From NCBI GenBank assembly GCA_035582835.1, contig JAYKAV010000778.1, positions 1,704,364-1,768,363 on the forward strand: a DNA stretch of 64,000 nucleotides, read 5' to 3'. The DNA comes from Phoebastria nigripes. Lineage: Eukaryota > Chordata > Aves > Procellariiformes > Diomedeidae. The position numbers and the translations under genes were made by a program. Each line of letters begins with the position of its first letter. The first letter of the stretch is position 1. Positions 13,490 through 27,905 of the stretch are shown piece by piece. The notes below the pieces were generated by a model. It searched no databases, had not been told where the DNA came from, and worked only from the letters and a program-made list of their open reading frames with translations.

Positions 13490-16400
13490 CTTAGCTGATG
13501 AACAGTCTTGGATTTATCACTTTCCTCCCCATGTTACTATTTCTGTTTGCAAAGTACAGAGCTATTTAAGGGTAGAAAGCTGTACATAAAAAGTCATTAC
13601 TATTATTAAAGGATACTCTATTTTTCACACTCCACTAAACTGCAGGAAGGTTTAAAAATGTGCTGCTGTAATCAGTCAAAACCAGTGTTTTATTGGACAA
13701 AGCTGGTTCTACCTGGCACCAGCTAAGTCATCTTATGTAACTGTGGCCAAAATTTAAAAGTTTTAACTTTTTCTAGGCAGCTACATACATGCCTGGAGGG
13801 ATGCATGAATTGTCTTAGTGTGTTACAGTCTGACTAGAAAGATACCAAAAAACTTTGGTAGTTGTATACAGCTCTCTAAGCCCTTACTTGGACATTCAGG
13901 GACTATATGCAGTAATGCATACAGCTTCAATTCACTTAATCAAACAGCTGTGAAGGNTATTTGAATAATCCTTTTAGTGGGAGTCAGGTACACACAACAT
14001 ACAATTGTGGCTGAATCTGGACCACATTCAGGTTAGTATGTGATAAGATCTAGACAACCCAAGTTATGCTGTAGATGGTTGACATAATTAACTGCTGTCA
14101 GAATACTGCCTGAGTCACCCATTTTGTTAGTTAATTCCCTGACTGAAATTTCAATCACAATGTATAATAAACGAGGTCAGTCACTTAATTGTATTTCAAA
14201 GTGGATAACAAAAGAATGTCACCTGTTCTAGATAAAAATTGGACCGTAGCCAGCAATCCATAAATCCCTTTGTCCCATCCTGGAGGCAGTATGTAGCACC
14301 AGAATATGGCAANATTTTGGAGTCTCTGGAATGATCTTTACCACAGAGATGACAGATGAGATACTGTAGAGCAAACATCACTGGACTTGTGGCTACTACA
14401 CTGAAAGAATATGTGGTAGCACAGCTGCGTTGCCAGGATGGGTAAACAGGATTGAAGATGTAGCAAGTCTGAAGGTCTTCGTCTGCTTGTCCTGCCTTAC
14501 ATTAACTCAGCCCAAATATTGGAAAGCAGAAGTTTGTAGCCTTACAGATATGAACCAAGGTTATACAAACAAACAAACAGTAATCACAAGCACGGCAGAA
14601 AGCCAACATGTTGAAGTGATGTTGTTGACCTAGCCAGCACACTGTATTCTCTCCCTCTGAGAAGAGCCTGGCAGGCAAATGAGTGCTAAAAATGTTTACA
14701 CTCCTCCACAAAAGAAGTACTGACCTTCTCATGCAGAAAAAAAGCCTAGGTAGCTATTTGATCTTCCCTCAATTGGTTTTATAGTTTAAAAAAATCCCTT
14801 TGCCTTAACGTAGCTATCAAACAGAATCAAACAAGTTGAAACTTGCTTTTACCAAAGCAAATGGATGATCATCATCTGGATGCAATGGCAGCAAGACAAA
14901 CTCGATGAGAACTGTTGTATCTGTACTGCTGCATCCAGACCTGCATTCTGGTTGGGATCTTCACTCTAATACAGAGTGAGCTGGAATGCTGAGCTGTATG
15001 TTGTCTACGGACAGAAGCAAATAAATATCAAAAGAAATTCCAAAATTAGACCAGGAGCAAAGACAACACATGGATGAAGGGCAGGATGTTCAGAATAGTA
15101 GACTGTATTTGTAGGAATGTTTCCAATGAGAGCTGGTTAGAAACTATGCCAGAGGATATCTCTGAGAGATTACTCATTTTCCCTGAAAGTAAAATTTCTC
15201 ACAGGTGGGTATTTATTTCTCCTGGAGGAACTGGGCCTGGCTCCAGCCCTCAGGATGCCATTTCAGGGGCTCTCAACTGGAGGCCTCATCCTGAGGACCC
15301 CAGATGTCCCGAAAGCCAAGCAAAGCCAGAAGCAAGCCAGCAGGTGAGTTTAAAAGATCTGCCCTGAGACAGATCTGGGCAGCTCCAGAACCCACAGGGA
15401 CCAGCATCTATTGAGAAGACTGGGGGACAAACTTAGATAAAGAAATGCCATGTTTAAATGTTTCCTACATCTTATATTGTGGGACTCCTGACAAAAACAT
15501 GGGTTTTGATGTTTTGGCTTTTTTCCCTTAAATTAAAAAATTACCAAATTAGTTGAAGACTTTGTTTTGGAAATCCACAGCAATACTTAGAGGACATGAC
15601 TTTGACTAATGCTATTCATTGTTCTCAATTCTCACCTTAAGCCTCTAAAGCATGTTACGTTCCTGTTTTCAAATCTCCTGTTTTCTTAAATTGAAATTTC
15701 TATCCTTCCTATTCTTTTTAACCCTCACATACTATTTTCAAAAAGCATCATTCCAAATCTCACATATTTTTGTGAATCGGGAAATAAAATATTCCATTGT
15801 TTTGCAAGTTTAATAGCTACCATGTTGTTGAGTAAAATGTAAACATCAAATACAAAGACCTTAGCTTTTTTCACTAATTAGGGGACTTTCAATCTTTACC
15901 TCAATAAACAGAGCTGCTAATCGTCTTTGCTCTTCCAAGGCAGAGAAATGTTTCAACAAACCAGGAGAAAGATGCATGAATGTTAGAAATAATAAATATT
16001 ACCAGTTGCCACAAGAATACTGTGAGATGTTCAAAGCTAAGGAGGCTTTGGGAGTGTTATCTCCATGTGATGTTTTGTTTCACAATCAGTTTCTTTTTTT
16101 ATAATTTGTATTTCTTTCTGTTTCCAGCAGCACTGCTCTCCCATGTAAAATCTGGAGTTATCAGGTAAAGCAGATTCAGTACCAGCTTATTCCTAAATTG
16201 TGACATACCAGCTCTTTGTTTTCTAAGCTTAGCTTCTATCAAGGGTTTAAACATGAAACCAAGCATCTTGAAATTCACCAAAAGAGCTTTCTGACACAAA
16301 ACCTCTTTCTTGCATGTCTATATAACAGCATTTTTATAGTATTTTGAAATTAGATTTTAACACCACTGGCAAACATAAAAACAGTCTTTCAGAGAGTGAA

Positions 16401-17419
16401 GAGAGGTTACTTTGACTCTGGCACCATCTACTGAAAAGTGAATAAAAGTGTCTGGACTACAAGACCAAGAAAAGATACGTTAATCAAGGAAATACACCCT
16501 AATTTCTTCCTGCAGAGTGAATATTTCTGTTTTCTCATCACCAAGAAGGCTTTCCCNTACATCCTTGAAAAATATTTTCTTAGCTTCTTATTACTGTTGA
16601 CATTCATCAGAGCGCAATGATATAATGTAATAGGATCTTTCCAGTCTGTAAGATAACCAGTACAAATAAACAAAAAGTTGCTTGCACTGACTTTGCAAGC
16701 AATTCTTCACCACAGAGACGCTGAGGAGGAACAAGCCATTTCAGGCTGTTTCATAACTGCCAGGAATGTTCTTAGCTGTGCAAAATCCATTAAAATATGA
16801 ATGCGAAAAAAACCTCACACGAAGGCTTAGTTTAGAAAACAGTTTTCTTATTCTTGCCTTTCTAAATATTTCATTCTCCCTTTCTAGACAGAATACATTC
16901 TCCATGCATTAAGAAGCAAACCATAAATGATAAGGAACTGTGTTTTGTGATTAACATTTAAGCTGAAAATGTTTCTAAGTAAAAACTTAACAAATAGCAG
17001 CTTTTTACCTGGTTTTTATGGTTACTGAAGAGTACCAAAGTTGAGTTTCATAAATTTTTGCCACTAGTGAAAACAGAGTATTCAAACAGAGAACAACATT
17101 TGTACTAAAAATATTTTTAAAAAATATTGAAAATGGCTCCTAAACATTTTCAAAGTATAAGAGTCAAGGGGAAAATAGGTAATATTTTGCCTCTGTCTGT
17201 ATGTTTATACAGAACTTGCTTAAAGGGGGAACAGAACTCAAACTCCAGTCAAAATGCATAAGGACAACTAGGGGTTACAGCAAATTCAGAAGATGAAGAT
17301 AGAGGTTAATAAGTAAAAAATGCTGCAGAATAATAAGAATTGATCACCTGTACCTCTGAGCAATGAAATGAAGACAAGGAATATTGTCTTAAGCCTGCTG
17401 GACATTCAGAAGAACAGAG

Positions 17420-17545
17420 TCGTCATGCTCGCAAGGTCTGCTGATTAATGCTTGGCTTTAGCGTAACATAAGATTTATTGCATTTTGCCTGAAGGGGGTA
17501 ATTGAATAATCCCTCTAAAAAGCAATAATTTTTCCATGAAGTTCA
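17420..17545. promoter_or_regulatory. Candidate conserved non-coding element
   Basis: CATGCTCGCAAGG, CTGATTAATGC, TTTAGCGTAAC and GGGGGTAATTGAATAATCCC give retained CpGs plus homeodomain-like cores in a short non-repetitive block. No protein frame or RNA fold is evident. Confidence 0.27.
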
Positions 17546-20500
17546 TAAAGTTAATATACTCCAAATCTCCAAGCAGCAGAAAAGAAACAGCTAAGAATCT
17601 ACCTGTGGAAATCANTGGACGTAATTCATAATGCACAAACGTCACTTCATAGAAGTTCGTTATTAAAGTGTTTTACAGGAAAGAATAAATAAATTATTTT
17701 AAAATACTGCCTATGTACACATATCATGATTGGTTGAATGAACAGTGATTCCTGATCTCACATCTTTTTATATCATAGTAACTCCATTGAATCACTGAAT
17801 ACTATTCTCACTTTATATGGACGAAAATCAAATTGAAACTCCAAGATAGCCTGACTCAAAATCTGTTTATTTTTGTTAGTCTTTCAAGCTGTACTGGCAA
17901 TATTTCCAATTGCTGGGAAATGGGAGAACAAGTTCTACATGTACTACTTAGGCTCTTGATATCAATGGGAATACAGGGGAAAAGGAAAGAAAATTCATAT
18001 TGATTGGTGCTGTGTTTGGGGTTTATAGACCACATCCTATAAAATGCATGTAAGACTTAGACAATCAGCCAGAGAGCTAGCACTGTACCACCTAGTAATC
18101 ACTATGAACAGATGGAGGATATAATCTCTGTCTGTGCTCCAGAGTGGAAATCACCAGAATGAAGATCCTGACAGACCACAGAAGAAAGCAAGGTGTCCTC
18201 TTCTACTGGGCTGCGGTCTTCTAGTTTGTCATACTTAAACCAGATACAATAAGGTTGGATTTATAAGTGTACAAAGGTACACTTAGACCAACGGACCAAA
18301 GATGTATCACTTAATTAGTTTATGCAAAAAGAAACTGAAAAAAAAAAAATTAAAAGCCGCATTTGGACAAAATGTGGCAATCATAAATTCTGCCTCAGAT
18401 GATGATAATGTTAATAAAGAAATCTGAGCTCACAGTGTCTTTCAAAACAACACAAAGCAAGATGCAATATCCTCAAATCTAATAATATCAAATCTACCAA
18501 AATCCTCAAGCTTATGTACTTAAAAAGTATCACCAGCAACTGTTACCACATCTCTAGACATTCTTCTCTGGAGAAAGCACTGAACAGATTTTGGTTTTTG
18601 AGAAGAAGAAGAAAATATCAAGTGCTTAGACTGTCACTAAGAATGCTATATAGAGGAAGGGCAAAAATCATACTATTGCAGTGGCCTGTGGGCTCTTCTT
18701 AAGATCCTGAAAGATGGTCCCAACTAGCAGAACCATTTCACTGCAGCCCAGAATCTCCAGCGAGAGTCATTTTTGATGACATCTTACATGCTGCAACAGC
18801 ACCTTGATGTCTGATAATCAGGCTGCTCCTGAGATCAAATTAAAACAAAAATTGTCAACACATAAATGATACCTGCCGACAATGTTGCGATGTGAGTCAG
18901 ACACTAGTATTTTAAGAATGATTGTAGGAAGTACTATAACTACAATAGTCATCCTGTAAGAAGAATCAATTACAAGGACATTTTACTTGATAGAATGAGT
19001 AGTTATTTTATGTAAACATGCAGTGGACATTGGTGATCAAGGTGCATTTTTGTGCATCTGAAATGACTGACTTGTGCATCTGTTATGCCCGATTTGGGGC
19101 CTGCCCCATTAAGGATACTGATATCAAATTTATCCTAATGTTGCTGACCTCTTAGCCACACATGACCAAAACAGTTCTGGGGGAAGGGAAGTTCACTGTG
19201 AAACTTCCAAGAGACTTCAACTAAAACTGTTAAGGATCAAGCTCTTTTTTCTAAAAGTGCACTCAAAGATACAGGCAGACTAGAACGAACCGTTTCTAAC
19301 CTGTCAGAATGTCAGCTCACTGCCCCATGAAGAATGTGCACCAACATGGAGAGGTCAGCCACACTTGAGGACACATGGCATGATATTCTTAGTATTGAGT
19401 CCTATAACAAAGGTAGAGAAATATTTCAAGCTTCAGTCTCAACAGAAATTTTGAACTCTGCATTACCTGCATTTTCTCTATAGGACCTAGGTAATACTAC
19501 AGTTCAGAGATGCAAAATTATTAACACTAATCCAATCATGCCCATAACCGTTCCAAATTTGGTTCCAAGTATCATATCCAAGTGTTTGGCTGGAAGCTTC
19601 CAAATCCATAAACATCAGTATAGGACAAATTCAATCCTGGTGTTAGTGGATGCAACTTGGCAAAAGCCAATGCAGTCACAAAAGATCTGACAAGTAAGCA
19701 TTTCTCAGACAGTTGGAAGCTATACGTGACTGTATGGCACATGCTATCTAAACCTAGTTAGTGCCAAAAGAACAAAGTTGCAGTGTTTCTCTTGTGAAGC
19801 ATCCATTAATTTATTTTGAATTAGCAGATACAAAACCATAACAAAACCAAATTCCATAAAAGAATGCTTAAAGTGTAATTCGGAACAACTAAATAAAACC
19901 AGAAAAGCAATAAACAGCAAAAAAGCTCAAGGAAAAAGTCAATTCACAGGAAATCAGTTGATATACTTCAGGTTTCTAAATTGCTCTCGTTTGTGCCCTC
20001 ATGCACTTCAGATATCCCCACACGGCCATACAAATAGCTGGACACTGCACCATGGCCAGAAAGTCAAAGGATTTAAGCTGTACTGGAGAGAGACAATTAA
20101 ATCCAAAGAGGAGGAACAATGCTCTTCCACTAACCCTACTGACTTAAACCAAAAAGCAGTAGCTCAAGTCTCTTCTCCAATGGGTCTGTGTAACACACGG
20201 AGAGACACCACCTCTTAAACCAGGTCATTGTGTCTCTCACAATTTTCATAGCTTCTCTGTGTCACACTATCTGAAAACACTTTCTGGAGCCCCACGTAGA
20301 CTCAGCTCCTCGGTGAATGTAAACTAGTAAGTCCTGGGGTAGAGTCAATGGCTCCATACAACAGATCAGAACTTGGACTCCAGTTTTTTCCCATAGCTTT
20401 TCAATCTTTGTTTTTCACCTGACCATGACAACAAAATGGCCTTTTTGCTGGGGCGTGCAACTGAAACTTCCAATATTACCCTCAGTGGATTACAGAGTCG

Positions 20501-22479
20501 AGAAAATTGTGATTCCTTTTTCATTAATGAAATGATTCTCAGGCTGGATTGCAGTGATACAATACATTTCAGACATTCTTCTTCTCTGCATTAATGCACG
20601 TGGGACTACTAATGTAGTACTTTTGACATAAGAGATCTTTTTTGATTGTGCACTTCATGTTACATAGCTTCACTAGAAACACCAATGGAAACAATTGAAT
20701 TCTCTATTTATATTTTTAACTTTCACTTTGAACCATCTGGTAATTTCAGCCAGGTATGAAGTAAATTACGGGCCTCCAATAAATTTTCAGGACACTGTCT
20801 ACTACTTAGACTAGATAAAAACCACGTTTTTAAAATATGATATAGACATTTAAAATTTGAAAACAATGTTATCACAACTTATACCGTAAGATAATGGAAG
20901 AAGGAGGGCACATTTTTGGTACTGATGTGTACTTAGACAGAAAGAATGATACTTCCACCCTACAATCAGTTTTAGCATGACACTACCTTGGGAACTCTGT
21001 ATGAAGAAAAAGGCCAGATGGGACATATTGGTCCAATACCTCTTAAGGAGTAAAGGTGTTTGTTTTGGCTCCTGTTAGATTAATGGCATGAGAATGGTTA
21101 TGAGAAACATGGGAATTGTTGGCCGAAGAAAAGTTACTCAGTCTTGAAAGCAAGCAAGCAGCGTGGGCTGCCAGTGAAGCAGTCCTTAGTGTAAGACACT
21201 GATTTCTGCTGTAATTTTATTGGTTTAAGAATTTAGAGTTCTTACCCATGTTAGTCTGAAACATGATAAACATTGATTTGTGTTTCCATAAAAAGTCTGC
21301 TGTATTTTCTAACTCAACGGAAGAATTGCTTGGATAAAGTATTATGCCATACTCTTCAGGGCTGGCAGGGAGCTAGGCCTGACTGAATGATCAATATTTG
21401 TGATGCCAAATTTGCATTCTACATTAAGCAACCAAAATGCATTCTTTGGCGTACAGTTTAGGAGTTTGTGGTAACACAGTACCTTATGTAGAAAGTTCTG
21501 TTCCAGATAGCACAGCAGATACTAACAGAAAAAAATGGAGAGGGGAAGTCCATGCCCTGTAAGCAAATTACAATGGGGCCCAGTGGGGACCATACAATAA
21601 AAGAGGATGGAAGTTTGGAATGGCTCAAATATTTGGAGGGGAGAGGAGGGGGATTCAAAACTGGGAGTAATGTGAGACAGCAAATCTTGCCAAAATATTT
21701 ATGTGTCTCTGACCTAGGCAGGTTAGATCTTCAGATGAGAATCTGTTTGTAACAGGGGCAACTAATAAAAAGTATAATTTACGGCTTTCTCATCGTAAAC
21801 GCTGCCCCAGATGTTCAACCACAAAGTACATAGGTTCACCACCTAACCAAATGCAAGGAAGAAGATCAATAAAACAACATCAGGGTATCCTTTTACCAGT
21901 AAAGGCAGAATATTTGACTAAAGAGCAAACAGTATATGATATCTCAAGTGACTCCTTAAAACTCTTGCCATAAAATTATTGAGGATGTTAATATGAGAAT
22001 TGCAATATGAAGACCAAAGACCATATTTTTTACTCTTCTCCTTTACAGGGGGAGAAACAGAGCAGGTCTTGAAACCTGGACAGGACCGATACTGTCCCTG
22101 ATAGGTTATGAGAAGTTCATATAGTAAGATAAAACCCCTAAAGCATGAAACATAGAATCATACTGTCCTTTTATTTGATCAGATGTAATTTCACATGAAC
22201 ATTGATCTATATTCTAGCAATAATCTATTTTCTGAATTTCTGCACAAAGAATAACATTGGAATTACTGTACCTGTGACCCCAGTGCTGCACACCACTAAG
22301 TACTCTATTGCAATCGTTCACTTCACCCATCACCTGGTTTCGAGGCAGGCATTGCTGTATTATGTATAAATCTGATTAATCACCATGCACCCTTCATATT
22401 CTACAGCCAAGAGCAACTGTTGAAATGCAAGATTTCCCTTGTTGTTTGCTGAGTAAGTCCAAAAAGCCTCAGTCTTAGC

Positions 22480-22620
22480 TCAAAATGCCTGTTGTCAGTT
22501 GCAAATAAGCTTTCTGCTATTCATAAATTTTAGGGCTAGATGCATGATTATGCTAATCCTCATGATAAAATAGCAATAAACTTGCAGCCAGTAAAGGTGA
22601 ATGGTCCCTGCAAACAATGG
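22480..22620. promoter_or_regulatory. Candidate conserved non-coding element
   Basis: TTGTCAGTTGCAAATAAGC, ATTCATAAATTTTAGGGC (caudal-like), GCATGATTATGCTAATCC (octamer-like plus OTX-like TAATCC) and AGCAATAAACTT (forkhead- or HOX-like) are packed in 140 bp. This density of recognisable cores suggests an enhancer; conservation was not testable here. Confidence 0.3.
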
Positions 22621-24011
22621 AAGACTAGAATAGATTTGTGAATGTTTCTGTGGACCAAACATTCAATCTTTTTTAATATTTGCCAGCAGATATTTTTCTG
22701 TTTGTCTTCTTCAGTGTTGACGCTTAGGACCGCTTCATTACATTTTAGATAAAATTCAGCCTTCCCTGCTATTGTTTATTACGCACATTAGAGAATTTTT
22801 GCTATTGAATTTTCAGAGATCATTGATGATACACAGATTGAGTACATCTTGCTCTAGTAAATTTGTGAGGACACCATAAGCCTGGTTCTCCTGAATTGTC
22901 TTAGTGTCTTTAGCTGACAATGTAATAAGAATGAAAGATGACTTCTTATTCCATGTGAGAGACCTTAAGAGTATATCTGTGGGGGAAACAGCTTTGGAAG
23001 CACATAAATGTTGCAATTTTTGGTTCTGCTTTGCAAAGGAGACAAATAAAAGTACTTGCCATTTGCTGAAAAGCTAGAAATAAGCAGACTGAAAAGAATT
23101 AGAAGAGTTGTTTAAAATTTCTCAAAGCCAAGTTAGAAGATCAAAAGATTTAGAAGGTTGGGCAAAGTGTGCAGGGAGAAGTCGATGAATTATTTAACTT
23201 TGGTTTCTTGGTTTGACTTTCTCATAAACATAGCACAATTAGCTATTCTAATCAGTAATTTGCATCTCAGTTACTTTTTCCCATCCATACCCAATGATGT
23301 GGTATGACAGGGGTCAGGTTTTGAGCGCTAGCCCAGTGCTTCTGGTTAGCCAGGGCTTGATTTCAGGAATTCAACTTTCAAGGTCTACAGGTACACGGAT
23401 GCAAGATGTGTTAATGTAGTTTTTGGATTTCAAGAATGGATTATACACTCTCTTTGTAGACATACGTAGCTGATGAGTATTATTTCTATCAAAGGATTGC
23501 ACTGACGCAAGGGAAACTTGGAAAGTGTAAAGTATTCCATATTCTTTTAGACCATCTTTGCATCTAATGCCAGGTCCAGTTTTAATGTCACTTTCTAGCT
23601 ACTTTTTTTCTTTTAATCATCTATGGCCCAGCATAGAAAGGGTTGTTACAGTTTTCCACTTACATGTCAATAATTTTAATTTTATTCATTGTCATTGTAT
23701 AATTTTTCATGGAAAGAAAAAATCACATCATTGTTTGAAATAATTGTATTCTGCAGCATTCTGTGGCAGTGATGTGAGGCCCCATCTTTTTCACTGTTTC
23801 TGACATTACATTCCAGGATTATTTTATCAACATTTCAGTCACTAACATTCAGCCCTATGAGTGTTCACACATGATGTATCCTTCATCAGTTGTATCTCAC
23901 AGTGCTCTTGTTACCCATAAAAAGGAATGCCAAAAATTTAGGATGGGAAGCCCGATTAATTGTTTCATCCCTTCTTCTTTCCTACTATCTACTGCTGCTT
24001 AACACATGAGA

Positions 24012-24062
24012 AAATCATCTCTGGTCAGACCAAAGGTCCAGCTAGCTGAGTAGCAGATAGTT
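24012..24062 (+). repeat. Possible ancient amniote interspersed repeat fragment
   Basis: The segment GGTCAGACCAAAGGTCCAGC and its flanks resemble a short interspersed motif (a GGTCAGACC...GGTCCA...CCAGTAT pattern) that I remember from bird, turtle and crocodilian DNA. Weaker echoes are at 29477-29520 and 21010-21050. I cannot name the family with confidence, and each piece is too short for certainty. Confidence 0.3.
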
Positions 24063-27000
24063 AGGAAAACAAGGTATTTAAAGATTTATCCTTCCTTTGA
24101 GGTGCTCTCTCAGGTCCTGGAGCTGAGTCACTCAAGAACCGCCTGATGGCATCTACTCAGGTGCCTCTTTTCTCTTACTGGAACAAGTAGATTCAAGGTG
24201 GAGTTTGTTTTTCTGTGACACTATGCTGAGATTTGTGAAGTCTGTCAATCTTCACGCTATTTCCTCTTTGTTAAGTGTAATTGTCTGACATGCATTATAT
24301 GCTCCTGACTGGCGACCAGTTCCATTTCCGCACATGAGACAGATCTGTTGTGGGATTTGGGGTAAGACACTTTTTCTGTTTTCTCTCATACCTAGTACTG
24401 GTATGGTGCTTAACATAAACAGGTTTCAGCTGGAACCTCAGCATTCTGCAGCAATATAAATGCAGTAGCAACACTGCACATCGCATTTCTTAACCAGTGA
24501 AAATAACCACTAACATGGAACTTGGCCCCTTAGTTCTCCACAGTCAGCATCTGCATATTCTTCCATTGCTCTTCTCCACCTTGCCAACACTTCCTTTTAC
24601 CCTATTTCTTCTTTTTCCCCTACTTCTGCTGGTGTCAGAGGTAGGTACGTTGCCAAAAGCTAAATTTTCCCAGCTAAAAGAGGTTTTCTGGGATTTTGAT
24701 AGCAGATCTTTGCTTCTGGAATAAAGTAATTTTATTATCATTATCCCTTTACAAAAGAGAGGATGGGACAAAGGGGATTTAAAGACAGCTGAAGCCTATA
24801 AAGAAGCTGTAAAGAGCCCACCTTGCGTTAAGCATTATATAGCAGGAACCCAGTAGTCCACCACGCTGGATTTACTCGTAAAATGCTTTTTTCATTTAGT
24901 TACAGTTTCAGCCTCTCCCTTAAACACCACTGCTGTGCCTGTCTTCAATAGCCCGTGTTTCTGGATCAAAACTTACTTTTCTTCCTTGAAGAATACTGCT
25001 CTTTATTATGTCATTTGTAACAACAGAGCTGTTAGGCTAAGGTAAATTGAGTCCAAATTTCACTTCCTTTCACATTCCATTTTTGCTGAAATGAAGTAGA
25101 TGAGAAAAATACAGAAACTTCAACAGGAATAATCCTGTGCAGATGGAGGAAACCCAGATGCATTTAGTAGAGCAGCTCTTTGTCAGTCAAAGGAGTCCAA
25201 AGGACAGATGTGTTGTTTGTTAATCATTCAGAAAACCCTTGTGATTAGGAACTCCTAGATCTCGAAAAGGCCAGCCAACTAGAAAAGATACACTCTGCTC
25301 CAGCACTCATAGTACTCCATTTGGGAGAATAAGAGGATTCCTTGGCCAGAAGTAAGTAAGAGCAATGTAAATAAGGTTATTATACATAAAAATCAGAGTG
25401 CATGCCCTGGAGGATGGGGAGATTTCAGTTCTATAAATCAGCTAGGAAGATCTGGCAAAGTTCATTGTCCAACTGGCTTACAAATTTAACAAAAAGACTT
25501 GCGCAGACATTTCTTTAAGAGGCTTAAGGAAAAACAGAGGTAGATTCAAGCCAATGAATTAAAACATTATGAAAGGCAAGTGAAAGCCATTAGTAAAGAA
25601 CCTGAAAGCAATACACTGTGACCCCCAGAGAGTATCCCCCACTTGTACAGAGTATAAGGGTGGAGGAAAAGCAGAGAGTATCCAATGAGAACTAACATAA
25701 GTAAAAGCCTAAAGTCATGTGGAATACAGAAAGAGTTCAGCATGTACTGGATTTTTGCATGGGTGAAAATAAATATCTCCATTTTATATAATTCATGTGA
25801 TACCCTAGGATGTGTAACTCCTGTTGCATTTAATCAACATCATAATTAAAAAACATTTTTATTATTAATATTTATTTGTATTACTTCGGACATGGTCCAA
25901 AATCAGGGACTCCAGTTGTTAAACAAAGAAAGATAAGTATACAGCTGCTGCCCCCAAATAAGGACAAATAGATAATACTACAAAAAAAAGAAACTAAGAT
26001 TAGTCAACAGGATGATCAATCATTTCAGCACATCATCTGCATACTTGCTTTCAATATTTCTGTAGACCTCATGACAAAGTAGAAATATCAGAGGCTGAAG
26101 AACAGTTTTGAAGAGGCTTTGCTAACTCATGGGGAGATCCTTCTAAACATGAAGGACAACTTGGAAGAAAGCACAAGATGCTTGTTTGGAAATCTATGTA
26201 ACAGGGAAAGACGCTGTCACAGGGAAATCAGTTTGGTAGAAGTAGCAGAGCAGTGATAGAGCAGCGTGGCTCATATGGTAACTGCAGCAGAGGAGAGGAA
26301 CTGAGCTGTTGAGCCAAGTTGATGGTAAAGCATTCAAGAATGGAAGCTAATGGAGAATGACAAAGATTTCAGTCTGGACTAAAGGAGACAACTGAATGTG
26401 CTTGTTGAGAGATTATCCAAAGTTAAGATGTAGAAGGAAAAGAGGAGGAAATCAGAGGCACAAAACCCCCACAGAAAAGGAGAAAGGAATTGGAGAGGAT
26501 CTGGTTGTAAGATGTGCGAAGGGAATAAATAGGGAGGTAGAAGACAAATCAGGAGAAGACAGAGGCACAGCAGCCAGACCAGACGTGATCTCAAGCAGAC
26601 AAGCGCAGTTGGATGGATGGGTCAAAGGGGATGAGCAGGGACACTGATCAGAGACGCCGCTAACTCTGGATAGAGCTTCAGTCATGCTGAGTTATGAGGC
26701 AGCTGCAACAGCCACTAACAAAGACTTGGCTCAAATAAGCACCATATTTAAGTATTGAGACTCACTGGAACAGAATGGTACTGCACAGCAAAATCATCTC
26801 TTTTTCTTGTTATTCTTACGTATAAGGCTTGAGTACTGAACAGCTTTACGGTCCATCTGTGGGAGAACATAGCAATTGAAATTATATGTGAACATTAGGA
26901 TCCTGGTTTGCAAAAAAACATGGGTTAAAAAAATCTTTGTACACAGTTTAGTAAATTTTTTCACTCCAGCTAAGCACTGAGGCCTAGAAATAAACAGGTG

Positions 27001-27783
27001 AACACACCACTGATTGTGCCATAGGTAAATCCATAAGCAAGCCAGGCATTGTTTTCTTCTACCCTTTTCTACAGATCAGAGTTAACTATTTACCATAGGT
27101 TTTATTTGTCATGTTTATTCTTCATGTCACAGCCTAAAATATTTCCTTAGTCTCTTAATCAGTCTGCCTCCTTACTGGTTGCTGCCCCTCCTTCTAGAAA
27201 TTTCTGTACATATCTTGTTTGTAAAAACAATAAAAGAAAACAGTTAACAGTAACAGAAAAAAAACAGTTGGGAAGTTTCCTCCTCTCTTATGAGGATAAG
27301 CTCATGGTAGCATGTTACTGTAGCTTATGAGAATGCTCATTGTAGCATTGCATCTAAGGGATAAAAGTAGTTCTATAGGTCCGATCACCCAGAATTTGCA
27401 GTCTTAGCCATTTATTACATCAAATCCATCCACATATGAAGAGCTTAGAAAGATGTTACAACATTTTATAATTAGTAATACTAACGTTCTCTCATTATGC
27501 ATACTAAATATCCTGGATGATTATATATTCAGTACATTATTTTCTTGTTTTGATTCTTCAGGATAAGCAAGATTAAAACCTCACTGTCTAGTATGTTCCA
27601 CTGCTCTATACTTATAATCTTCATATCTCAGTTATGTTGAGCTAAGAGTTACTGAACAAAGAGTAGGGAGACAAAGAAATTCAAATTCTGTTGTTTTCTA
27701 GTCACAGAGGAAACAATCAACAAAAAATTCCACTCCCACATCAAACACCTTCACCCACACTAGGTCCAAGGGCAGTTTTGTCA

Positions 27784-27905
27784 TTTACAGCAGTAGTGTT
27801 AGCACACCCATGCATGCTCATGAAAAACATACTCTCTTTTTTAGTGTCCATTTTTCCATACACAGTTGAGGGTTTTGGACAGAATAACGTTTACAGCAGT
27901 AGTGT
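27784..27905 (+). repeat. Pair of 16-bp direct repeats 106 bp apart
   Basis: TTTACAGCAGTAGTGT occurs at 27784-27799 and again at 27890-27905, with similar bases after each. The DNA between them is not repeated. Confidence 0.85.
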
